NCBI GenBank assembly: GCA_022821935.1
Contig: JAJECR010000288.1
Coordinates: forward strand, 1 to 7,011
DNA length: 7,011 nt
Source of the DNA: Candidatus Latescibacterota bacterium
GTDB lineage: Bacteria > JAAXHH01
Direction: 5' to 3'
Position numbers and translations under genes: made by a program. Below, one piece after another: positions 1-5,322 of the stretch; within the stretch, counting starts at the first letter, position 1; each line of letters begins with the position of its first letter. The notes below the pieces were generated by a model. It made no database searches, had not been told where the DNA came from, and saw only the letters and a program-made list of their open reading frames with translations.

Positions 1-338
1 TGGACGCCCTTTCGATCATCATCCACAAGGACAAGGCCTACGAATGGGGCCGCGAGCTATGCCAGCGGCTGCGCAAGATCATTCCCCGGCAGATGTTCGA
101 GGTCGCCGTCCAGGCCGCCATCGGCGGCAGGGTCATCGCGCGGGAATCGATCCGTCCCCTGCGCAAGAACGTCACGGCCAAGTGTTACGGGGGCGACATC
201 ACCCGGAAGCGAAAGCTCCTGGAAAGGCAGAAGGAAGGCAAACGGCGCATGAAGCAGGTCGGGAACGTCGAATTGCCGCAGGAAGCCTTTCTGGCGGTGC
301 TCGATATCCGGGGCGAGGGCGCGGCCGTCGGAGGATAG
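1..338 (+). CDS. lepA: Elongation factor 4 (LepA), C-terminal part
   Basis: This is the last 111 codons of a translational GTPase; the reading frame starts at base 3, and bases 1-2 finish a codon lying outside the window. EF4 (LepA) acts on the ribosome, where it influences back-translocation and initiation. The visible part covers the end of domain V and the LepA-specific C-terminal domain. Hallmarks include DALSIIIHKDKAYEWGREL, IPRQMFEVAVQAAIGG, LRKNVTAKCYGGDITRKRK, KEGKRRMKQVG and the near-universal ending PQEAFLAVL. The basic KCYGGD...KRK stretch belongs to the tRNA-contacting C-terminal domain and is intact. The ending is extended by a short Gly/Ala-rich tail (residues after LDI) beyond where most LepA proteins stop. 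The GTPase domain is off the window. It lies 55 nt upstream of lepB, the classical lep operon arrangement. Confidence 0.97.
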   Translation, partial: DALSIIIHKDKAYEWGRELCQRLRKIIPRQMFEVAVQAAIGGRVIARESIRPLRKNVTAKCYGGDITRKRKLLERQKEGKRRMKQVGNVELPQEAFLAVLDIRGEGAAVGG

Positions 339-393
339 ACGCCAGAAACCGGTTCCATGCCGGACAGCTCAGCACCTCAGAGGATATCCATCC

Positions 394-1101
394 TTGGCGA
401 AAAACAAGTCCCTGCTTCGAGAGTACGCGGAAATCGTGCTGTTCACCGTGTTGCTCTTTCTCCTCATCCGGGCGGAAGTCGTTCAGGCTTTCCGCATTCC
501 GTCGGAATCAATGGAAGCCACCCTCCAGGTGGGTGACTTCCTGCTGGTCAACAAGTTCATCTACGGTCCCGGGATTCCTTTCACGGATATACGTCTGCCC
601 GCCTGGCGCGATCCGGAACCCGGCGATATCTTAGTGTTTCCATATCCCCGGAACCCGGCGCAGATGTTTATCAAGCGATGTATCGCCGTTGCCGACCAGA
701 AGGTGGAGATCCGGGACAAGCGGGTATACGTGGACGACGTGTTGTTGGAGAACCCCCTGCACGTCAAGTTCGACGATCCCACCGTAAGGGCGGCCCCCCG
801 AAGTACGCGGGACAACTGGGGACCCAAGATCGTTCCGGCGGGCGCCCTGTTCGTCATGGGGGACAACCGGGACTACAGCTCGGACAGCAGGTACTGGGGA
901 TTCGTAGACAAGAAGGATGTAGTGGGCAACGCCTTCGTCATCTACTGGTCCTGGGAACGGCACCGGGACGACCCTGAACTGGTGTGGCAGTCATCCAGGC
1001 CACTGGAGAGCGTCGCCTCGCTGGTCTACGTGCTGGGTTACAACATCGCGCACGTACCGTGGCGGGTTCGTTGGAACCGCATCGGCAGACTCGTCGATTA
1101 G
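394..1101 (+). CDS. lepB: Signal peptidase I (LepB)
   Basis: This type I signal peptidase (family S26) is membrane-bound and removes signal peptides from exported proteins at the outer face of the cytoplasmic membrane. The 235-residue product has one N-terminal membrane segment (about residues 12-32). The catalytic serine motif PSESM follows (Ser39 nucleophile), then the general-base lysine in FIKRCIA (Lys94), the GDILVF strand (77-82) and the box E signature GDNRDYSSDSRYWGF (156-170). The Ser/Lys dyad is therefore intact. The start is TTG at 394: no in-frame ATG or GTG lies just upstream, AGAGGA at 379-384 is a reasonable ribosome binding site 9 nt away, and the N-terminus (MAKNKSLLREYAEIVLF) is family-like. 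The C-terminal RWNRIGRLV is a common LepB ending. It is somewhat shorter than E. coli LepB, with a single rather than double membrane anchor, as in many non-proteobacterial enzymes. Confidence 0.97.
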   Translation: MAKNKSLLREYAEIVLFTVLLFLLIRAEVVQAFRIPSESMEATLQVGDFLLVNKFIYGPGIPFTDIRLPAWRDPEPGDILVFPYPRNPAQMFIKRCIAVADQKVEIRDKRVYVDDVLLENPLHVKFDDPTVRAAPRSTRDNWGPKIVPAGALFVMGDNRDYSSDSRYWGFVDKKDVVGNAFVIYWSWERHRDDPELVWQSSRPLESVASLVYVLGYNIAHVPWRVRWNRIGRLVD

Positions 1102-1136
1102 ACCGGCAGCCCCTGCGCGGGCGGACCGGGCGGTGT

Positions 1137-1143
1137 AAAGGAG
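1137..1143 (+). promoter_or_regulatory. Shine-Dalgarno sequence before hemW
   Basis: AAAGGAG at 1137-1143 is the strongest ribosome binding site in the lepB-hemW gap. It ends 4 nt before the TTG at 1148, a short but usable spacing, and 10 nt before an in-frame CTG at 1154. It favours an extended HemW start over the TTG at 1241 that homology would suggest. Confidence 0.5.
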
Positions 1144-1147
1144 CCGG

Positions 1148-2374
1148 TTGGTCCTGAGACGGACCGCCGGAGCCCTTGAATCCCAGATACCCATCGGTTT
1201 CCCGGCGGATACGCCGGGCGCGCACCGGGACGCATACGCTTTGGCCGGTCTATACATTCATATTCCCTTCTGTACCCACGCCTGCCCGTATTGCGATTTT
1301 TCCTTTGAGCTGCTTAGAGACGGCCGGGTGGACCGGTTGCTGGCGGCCCTGGAAATCGAGGCCGAATGTCGCGGCCGTGAACCCCCCTGGCCGGACACCA
1401 TCTTCGACGCGGTCTTCCTGGGGGGCGGCACTCCCACCTGCCTCACGGATCGCCAACTGGACCGCGTCTTCAGGATGATCCATGATTCCTTCCGCGTAGA
1501 CTCTGACGCCGAAATCACGGTAGAAGCGAATCCGGAAACGGTCAGGATTTCCAAACTGCGCCGGCTTCGCGCTCTGGGCGTCAACCGGCTCAGCATCGGC
1601 GTTCAGTCCTTTTCCGATGAGATCCTGCGCCGACTCGGGCGTTGTCATACGGCGGATCAGGCCGTACGGGCGATCGTGCTCGCAAGAGAATCCGGTTTCG
1701 AAAACGTCAATCTCGATCTGATGTTCGGCGTGCCCGGCCAGGCGGCGCCGGACTGGGCGGATACACTGGAACGCGCGATTTCCCTGTCCCCGGAGCATGT
1801 GTCGGTTTACGGGCTGACGATCGAACCGGGCACAGAGTTTGACCGGATGGAGAAGGAGGGCCTGCTGGACCTGCCGGACGAAGCAGGTCACGTGTCCTGC
1901 TACTATCTGGCCCTTGACCGGCTTACCGCCGAGGGCTACCGGCACTACGAGGTCTCCAACCTGTCGAAGCCCGGCTTCGCATGCATGCATAATGTTTCCT
2001 GCTGGAACGGCGGCGACTACCTGGGGCTGGGACCGTCGGCCCACTCGCACGTGACCGGACGGAGAGTGGCCAACACACGCGGCCTCGCCGATTACCTGTC
2101 GGCCATGGATGAGCGGGAAGAGGCCATAGACATGGATGAAACGCTCACGATGGACGAACGTATACATGAGTATATACTGCTGAGCCTGAGATCCGTCGAG
2201 GGCATGGATACCGGGACTTTCCGGGACCGGTTCGGGGACGATGCCATGGGCAAACGGGGCCCTGCCATCCATGCCCTGGCCGAAGAAGGGCTGCTGGCGG
2301 AGCGCGGATCACGGATTCGCCTGACTCGAAAGGGGCTGGCCCTGGCAGACAGCGTCTGTGCGTACCTCATGTAG
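1148..2374 (+). CDS. hemW: Radical SAM heme chaperone HemW (formerly HemN-like, YggW)
   Basis: HemW binds heme and is thought to deliver it to client proteins; the older label 'coproporphyrinogen III oxidase' is usually wrong for this subfamily. The radical-SAM cluster motif is CTHACPYCDF (Cys42, Cys46, Cys49, numbered from the 1148 start). Phe51 stands where true HemN enzymes carry a fourth cysteine, which places it in HemW. Further motifs are FLGGGTPT (90-97, SAM binding), VEANPET (125-131) and NRLSIGVQSF (146-155), followed by a C-terminal winged-helix domain from about residue 330. The family's HNxxYW heme motif reads HNVSCW (281-286), with Tyr replaced by Cys285. Two starts are possible. 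TTG 1148 has a good Shine-Dalgarno and gives 408 aa. TTG 1241 gives 377 aa beginning directly at the family's usual LYIHIPFC and matches the common length near 378, but has only a weak ribosome site. The gene follows lepB by 46 nt. Confidence 0.95.
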   Translation: MVLRRTAGALESQIPIGFPADTPGAHRDAYALAGLYIHIPFCTHACPYCDFSFELLRDGRVDRLLAALEIEAECRGREPPWPDTIFDAVFLGGGTPTCLTDRQLDRVFRMIHDSFRVDSDAEITVEANPETVRISKLRRLRALGVNRLSIGVQSFSDEILRRLGRCHTADQAVRAIVLARESGFENVNLDLMFGVPGQAAPDWADTLERAISLSPEHVSVYGLTIEPGTEFDRMEKEGLLDLPDEAGHVSCYYLALDRLTAEGYRHYEVSNLSKPGFACMHNVSCWNGGDYLGLGPSAHSHVTGRRVANTRGLADYLSAMDEREEAIDMDETLTMDERIHEYILLSLRSVEGMDTGTFRDRFGDDAMGKRGPAIHALAEEGLLAERGSRIRLTRKGLALADSVCAYLM

Positions 2375-2391
2375 CCGGCCGTCAGGCCGGC
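2374..2391 (+). other. Perfect GC hairpin between hemW and ddl
   Basis: A 7-bp perfect inverted repeat, GCCGGCC and GGCCGGC, encloses the tetraloop GTCA; its first base is the last base of the hemW stop codon TAG. No T-run follows, so it is not a standard intrinsic terminator. In RNA it would be a very stable stem. It could protect the 3' end of an upstream mRNA segment or tune ddl expression, but only the structure itself is visible. Confidence 0.6.
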
Positions 2392-2415
2392 GCGCGAACC
2401 GAAAGAGACGGCATC

Positions 2416-3504
2416 ATGAAGAAAATCAGGGTAGGGGTCCTGTGCGGGGGACGCTCGGCGGAACACCAGGTCTCGCTTCAGTCGGCCCGGAACATCGTCG
2501 ACGCCATCGACCGGGACCGGTACGAGGTTGTCCTGATCGGCATCGATCGTACCGGACAGTGGCACCTCGGCGACTCGGCGGAATTCCTGCTCGACGCCCA
2601 CGATCCCAAGCTGATCGCCCTGAACCGCCTGAGTGAAACCGTAACTCTCGCGCCCGGGGCGCCCGTCGACCAGGTGGCGACCCGGACCACTCACCGGCCG
2701 GCCGGAAACATCGACGTCATATTCCCCGTTCTCCATGGCCCCTTCGGTGAGGACGGCACGGTTCAGGGCCTCCTTAAGCTGGCCAATCTGCCCTTCGTGG
2801 GCTCCGGCGTCCTGGGTTCGGCGGTATCCATGGACAAGGACGTGATGAAGCGTCTGTTGCGGGAGGCCGGCATCGCCACGCCCGATTTCATGACGTTCAC
2901 GTCCTCCGACAGGGACGAGATCGATTTCAACGCCGTCCGCGGCCGCCTGGGCATGCCCTGTTTCATTAAGCCTGCCAACCTGGGTTCATCCGTCGGCATC
3001 ACCAAGGTCCATGATGCCGGGGAATTCGAAGCGGGGGTCCGGGAGGCTTTTCGATATGACCGAAAGATCCTGGTAGAGGAATGCGTCCGCGGCCGCGAAA
3101 TCGAATGCGCGGTGCTGGGGAACGCCCTGCCTGAAGCGTCCGGCCTGGGTGAAGTCCGGCCCACCCACGAATTCTATTCCTACGAGGCGAAATACATCGA
3201 CGAGCACGGCGCCGAACTGGAGATTCCGGCTGCGCTGCCGCCCGAACTGACGGAGCAGATCCGCGCGACTGCCGTGAAAGCCCACAGGGTGCTGGCCTGC
3301 GAGGGCATGTCCCGGGTCGATTTTTTCCTCAAGGAAGACGGTGAAGTCCTGGTAAATGAACTCAATACCATCCCCGGTTTCACCCGGATCAGCATGTTTC
3401 CCAAGCTCTGGGAGGTCGCCGGAGTCTCCTATGGCGACCTGATCGACCGGTTGATCCAGCTCGCGCTGGAAAGATTCGACGAAGAGAAATCGCTTGAAAC
3501 GTAA
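2416..3504 (+). CDS. ddl: D-alanine--D-alanine ligase (DdlA-like)
   Basis: This cytoplasmic ATP-grasp enzyme joins two D-alanines to make the dipeptide that ends the peptidoglycan stem peptide. The 362-residue length is close to E. coli DdlA. The N-terminal domain carries GGRSAEHQVSLQSARNI (11-27) and LHGPFGEDGTVQGLL (106-120). The ATP-grasp part includes GSGVLGSAVSMDKDVMKRLL (129-148), FIKPANLGSSVGI (183-195), VEECVRGREIECAVLGN (220-236), and the Mg ligands Asp302 and the ELN of NELNTIPGF (Glu315, Asn317). The omega-loop reads FYSYEAKY (253-260). Tyr260 sits where D-Ala-D-Ala enzymes have tyrosine, whereas VanA/VanB-type D-Ala-D-Lac ligases differ, so ordinary vancomycin-sensitive chemistry is expected. 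The ATG start has only a weak ribosome site (AGAGA at 2404-2408). It is the last gene of the lepA-lepB-hemW-ddl run, away from a visible division and cell wall cluster. Confidence 0.97.
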   Translation: MKKIRVGVLCGGRSAEHQVSLQSARNIVDAIDRDRYEVVLIGIDRTGQWHLGDSAEFLLDAHDPKLIALNRLSETVTLAPGAPVDQVATRTTHRPAGNIDVIFPVLHGPFGEDGTVQGLLKLANLPFVGSGVLGSAVSMDKDVMKRLLREAGIATPDFMTFTSSDRDEIDFNAVRGRLGMPCFIKPANLGSSVGITKVHDAGEFEAGVREAFRYDRKILVEECVRGREIECAVLGNALPEASGLGEVRPTHEFYSYEAKYIDEHGAELEIPAALPPELTEQIRATAVKAHRVLACEGMSRVDFFLKEDGEVLVNELNTIPGFTRISMFPKLWEVAGVSYGDLIDRLIQLALERFDEEKSLET

Positions 3505-3581
3505 CCTGTGAATGGGGTGGCCTGGCTTGGGCTGGGCCGGCCGGACCGGGAAGCCGGGGTACGGACCGCACCGGATTTCGC

Positions 3582-3611
3582 TTGACACGGCGTGGGTTGC
3601 CGGGATAAAAT
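3582..3611 (+). promoter_or_regulatory. Sigma70-type promoter of the tRNA-Gly gene
   Basis: A perfect -35 box TTGACA (3582-3587) and a 5/6 -10 box TAAAAT (3606-3611) are separated by 18 nt. They sit 37 nt before the mature tRNA 5' end, so the transcript would begin about 30 nt upstream of the tRNA and be trimmed by RNase P. This is the only clear housekeeping promoter seen in the window, and it makes the tRNA independent of read-through from ddl. Confidence 0.8.
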
Positions 3612-3648
3612 ACGGTAAGCAGCGGCCATCCCGGTTCCTGCTTATCCC

Positions 3649-3721
3649 GCGGGAATAGCTCAGTTGGCAGAGCATCAGCTTCCCAAGCTGAGGGTCGCGG
3701 GTTCGAGCCCCGTTTCCCGCC
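3649..3721 (+). tRNA. tRNA-Gly (anticodon CCC)
   Basis: The cloverleaf folds fully. The acceptor stem is GCGGGAA with TTCCCGC (7 bp), and the D-arm is GCTC/GAGC with G18G19 in the loop. The anticodon stem is TCAGC/GCTGA around loop TTCCCAA, giving anticodon CCC, which reads GGG glycine codons. The T-arm GCGGG/CCCGT contains TTCGAGC. The 3' CCA is not encoded: the gene ends GC-C and is followed by TGG. The first three acceptor pairs (G1-C72, C2-G71, G3-C70) match bacterial tRNA-Gly. The discriminator base 73 is C, where bacterial tRNA-Gly usually has U, which is unusual. An intrinsic terminator begins 6 nt after the tRNA, so this is a single-tRNA transcription unit. Confidence 0.95.
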
Positions 3722-3726
3722 TGGCA

Positions 3727-3761
3727 GCCCTGCGGTTTGTCCATCCGCGGGGCGTTTTCTT
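3727..3761 (+). terminator. Intrinsic terminator of the tRNA-Gly gene
   Basis: A 9-bp stem pairs 3727-3735 (GCCCTGCGG) with 3745-3753 (CCGCGGGGC). It has one G-U pair and a 9-nt loop, and is followed by G and the T-rich tract TTTTCTT (3755-3761). Its orientation and position right after the tRNA make it the tRNA terminator. It also lies directly in front of the TPR protein gene, so transcription entering that gene from the left has to pass it. Confidence 0.85.
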
Positions 3762-3766
3762 ATGAG

Positions 3767-3772
3767 GGAGGT
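3767..3772 (+). promoter_or_regulatory. Shine-Dalgarno that fixes the TPR gene start
   Basis: GGAGGT is a near-perfect ribosome binding site. It places the start at GTG 3779 (6-nt spacer) rather than at in-frame GTG 3773, which directly abuts it, or TTG 3737, which lies inside the terminator hairpin. Confidence 0.8.
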
Positions 3773-3778
3773 GTGTCC

Positions 3779-4393
3779 GTGCGGAGCGTGACGGTATGCC
3801 TGGGTCTGGTCATCGCGGTGCTGGTATTCGCCCGGTGCGGTACGAAGACCATGCAGTTTTCGGATTCGCTCAATACCCCCGAGGCCGAGTATGCGAAGGC
3901 GCTTAGTCTGCTGGAATCAGGCGCCCATGACGAGGCGGAAGCGGCATTGCGCAGTACGATGCAGCTCGATGACCGTTACGCGCCGGCCTACGTGGGCATG
4001 AGCCGTCTCTACTTCGAACGGGGGGATGTGAAAGAGGCGATCCGGTACGTGCGACTGGCCAGGATGCGGGACGTCGATTACGTGCCCTGCTGGCTGATGG
4101 CCGCCCGCCTGTACGCCGCCGCCGGGCAGTACGAAGCGGCGGTAAACGAATACCGGGAGGCGATCTCCCGGGATAAAGACCGCCTATGGGCCGTTGAAAG
4201 CTACTTCGATCTGGGCCGTACCCTGGAGAAGCTGGATAAACTGGAAGAGGCCCACGACGCCTACATGGAGGCGATCGCGCTGGACCCCCTCCATCTCGAG
4301 GCCCGGTCCTCGGTCACGCGCATCTGGAAGACCCTCGGTCCCGGGTTCCTGATGCGGCTGCGTTTCGAGAACCGGGACATCCTACTGCCGTAA
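3779..4393 (+). CDS. Membrane-anchored or exported TPR-repeat protein
   Basis: This 204-residue protein has unknown specific role. It begins with a short basic start and a hydrophobic stretch (about residues 4-18), then C20-G-T. That resembles a lipoprotein signal, but the residue before Cys20 is Arg (FARC), which breaks the usual lipobox; a plain signal peptide or an N-terminal anchor is as likely. The rest is almost entirely tetratricopeptide repeats at about 36-67, 70-101, 104-135 and 141-172. Each shows the helix-turn-helix pattern with the usual small residues, for example GDVKEAIRY, GQYEAAVNEYREAI and LEEAHDAYMEAIALDP. A short basic tail ends the protein. TPRs mediate protein-protein contacts, so an envelope-associated scaffold role is plausible. 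The start was chosen from the strong GGAGGT 6 nt upstream. It lies 17 nt after the tRNA terminator, with no separate promoter that I can see, and is convergent with the operon to its right. Confidence 0.85.
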   Translation: MRSVTVCLGLVIAVLVFARCGTKTMQFSDSLNTPEAEYAKALSLLESGAHDEAEAALRSTMQLDDRYAPAYVGMSRLYFERGDVKEAIRYVRLARMRDVDYVPCWLMAARLYAAAGQYEAAVNEYREAISRDKDRLWAVESYFDLGRTLEKLDKLEEAHDAYMEAIALDPLHLEARSSVTRIWKTLGPGFLMRLRFENRDILLP

Positions 4394-4398
4394 CGGGT

Positions 4399-4417
4399 AC
4401 ACCGGCGCGGACGGTGT
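4399..4417. other. Small inverted repeat in the convergent gap
   Basis: ACACCG (4399-4404) and CGGTGT (4412-4417) form a perfect 6-bp stem with a 7-nt loop, starting 5 nt after the TPR gene's stop codon. No T-run follows on either strand. It might be a weak or Rho-assisted transcript end for the TPR gene; chance occurrence in GC-rich DNA is also possible. Confidence 0.3.
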
Positions 4418-4456
4418 TGTGGCTACGTTGAAGAAGCCGCCAATCCTGCCCGCCGG

Positions 4457-5272
4457 TCAGGTTAAATCCCCGATGATACCCTGGATGAACTGCACGGACC
4501 GCGCCAGGGTCTCCCGCCTCTCCGCTTCGCTGTCCCCTGTAATGCCGCATTCATAAGCCAGATACCCGTCGAACCCGATGTCCCCGAGGGCCGATAGCCC
4601 CGCCCTCCAGTCGATGTCCCCGGAGCCCGGTTCCTGGCGGGTGTTATCGGCCATGTGGACGTGTCCCACGTACCGGCGTCCGGCTCGTCGCAGCGTGGCG
4701 GGCGTGTCCGTCTCCTCGATGTGCATGTGGAAGAAGTCGCACAGCAGGCTGGCGGACGGCGGGTCGCCGGCCCCCTTGATGATTTCGATCCCCCGTTCCT
4801 GTTGTCTCAGCAGGTGCTCCTCGTAGCGGTTCAACGGTTCAAGCAACACCTTCGTGTTCTGCTCCGCGGCGCATTCCGCCAGGTCCCGGACGATCTCCGT
4901 CAGCAACTGCATTTCCAGGGTGATGGCGTCGGCCAGCGGCGTAAGATCCGGGATGCGCGGCGGTCCGAATATGGGCGGCAGGATCAGGCCGACGGCCCCG
5001 AAATGCCCGCATACCTCCAGGTTCTCCTTCGCCTCGGCGATGCTGTGGTTCCGCTTGTCGGTATCGGGATCCAGGAAGTCGAAGGTGCCCTGGCCGCATA
5101 GCGAGACCAGCCGTATGTCGCGGTTCCGTAGCGCGGATTCCAGCTCTTCGATCCGCTGGGCAGGACCCCGCCCGGAGATTTCGAGTCCTTCCACGTTCAG
5201 GGATTCGGCGAAATCCAGTTTTTCGTCAAGCGTACTCCCGGGGAGCAGGCCTTCCTGCAGGGCGATTTTCAT
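4457..5272 (-). CDS. Sugar isomerase/epimerase, xylose isomerase-like TIM barrel
   Basis: This 271-residue protein belongs to the xylose isomerase-like/AP endonuclease 2 superfamily of divalent metal-dependent TIM barrels, which interconvert sugars or keto-acids. The metal ligands of ketose 3-epimerases (D-tagatose and D-psicose 3-epimerase) can all be matched: Glu145 in LLEPLNRYE, Asp179 in CDFFHMHIEE, His206 in GHVHMADN and Glu241 in YECG. The substrate-contacting partners Glu151, His182 and Arg212 keep the same spacing from these ligands as in the epimerases. The catalytic site is therefore complete, but 3-epimerase, hydroxypyruvate isomerase and inosose-type activities cannot be told apart. 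The ATG at 5272 (protein start MKIALQEGLL) follows AAGGAG by 5 nt; a longer upstream extension in the same frame overlaps the previous gene and is not supported. It is the last gene of the minus-strand operon, 35 nt after the PhyH gene. Confidence 0.92.
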   Translation of the reverse strand: MKIALQEGLLPGSTLDEKLDFAESLNVEGLEISGRGPAQRIEELESALRNRDIRLVSLCGQGTFDFLDPDTDKRNHSIAEAKENLEVCGHFGAVGLILPPIFGPPRIPDLTPLADAITLEMQLLTEIVRDLAECAAEQNTKVLLEPLNRYEEHLLRQQERGIEIIKGAGDPPSASLLCDFFHMHIEETDTPATLRRAGRRYVGHVHMADNTRQEPGSGDIDWRAGLSALGDIGFDGYLAYECGITGDSEAERRETLARSVQFIQGIIGDLT

Positions 5273-5290
5273 TTCGTCTCCTTGGTTTGC

Positions 5291-5322
5291 GTCAGACTGC
5301 GTCGTCGTCAGACAGCGTCGCC
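5291..5322. repeat. 16-nt tandem duplication at the PhyH stop codon
   Basis: Two adjacent 16-nt units (5291-5306 and 5307-5322) match at 14 of 16 positions, sharing GTCAGAC.GCGTCG on the + strand. On the coding (-) strand each unit carries GAC GCN GTC TGA, so the Asp-Ala-Val-stop ending of the dioxygenase occurs twice. The 16-nt period puts the second copy one frame away. It looks like a local duplication at the gene's 3' end. Confidence 0.7.

Noticed and set aside
2160..2178. AT-rich near-palindrome GTATAC...GTATATAC inside hemW
   Set aside because: It falls in a conserved coding stretch (RIHEYILLSLR) and is explained by codon choice.
1250..2272. 340-codon open frame on the minus strand opposite hemW
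   Set aside because: It mirrors the strongly conserved hemW frame, has no recognisable motif, and is the kind of antisense open frame produced by GC-rich third positions.
1148..2374. Oxygen-independent coproporphyrinogen III oxidase (HemN)
   Set aside because: The CxxxCxxC motif is followed by Asp-Phe instead of the fourth cysteine of HemN, and an HNxxxW element is present, so HemW is the better call.
2416..3504. VanA/VanB-type D-Ala-D-Lac ligase (glycopeptide resistance)
   Set aside because: The omega-loop retains YEAKY with the tyrosine typical of D-Ala-D-Ala ligases, and no van regulatory or vanH/vanX genes are nearby.
3524..3555. GGCTT...AAGCC structure after ddl as a ddl terminator
   Set aside because: The inner part pairs only imperfectly and no T-tract follows; it is a GC-rich stretch with GGCC repeats rather than a convincing terminator.
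2986..3744. Minus-strand open frame running through the tRNA and ddl
   Set aside because: Its start, GNGARTRDPQLGKLMLCQLS, is the reverse-strand translation of a tRNA gene, a well-known spurious protein; the rest is antisense ddl.
3649..4456. Genomic island integrated at the tRNA-Gly gene
   Set aside because: No integrase is present, and I saw no repeated copy of the tRNA 3' end downstream within the window.
4445..4461. Minus-strand hairpin CCTGACC/GGGCAGG as a terminator of the right-hand operon
   Set aside because: It overlaps the end of the isomerase stop codon, contains an A-G mismatch and lacks a following T-run, so it is too weak to annotate.
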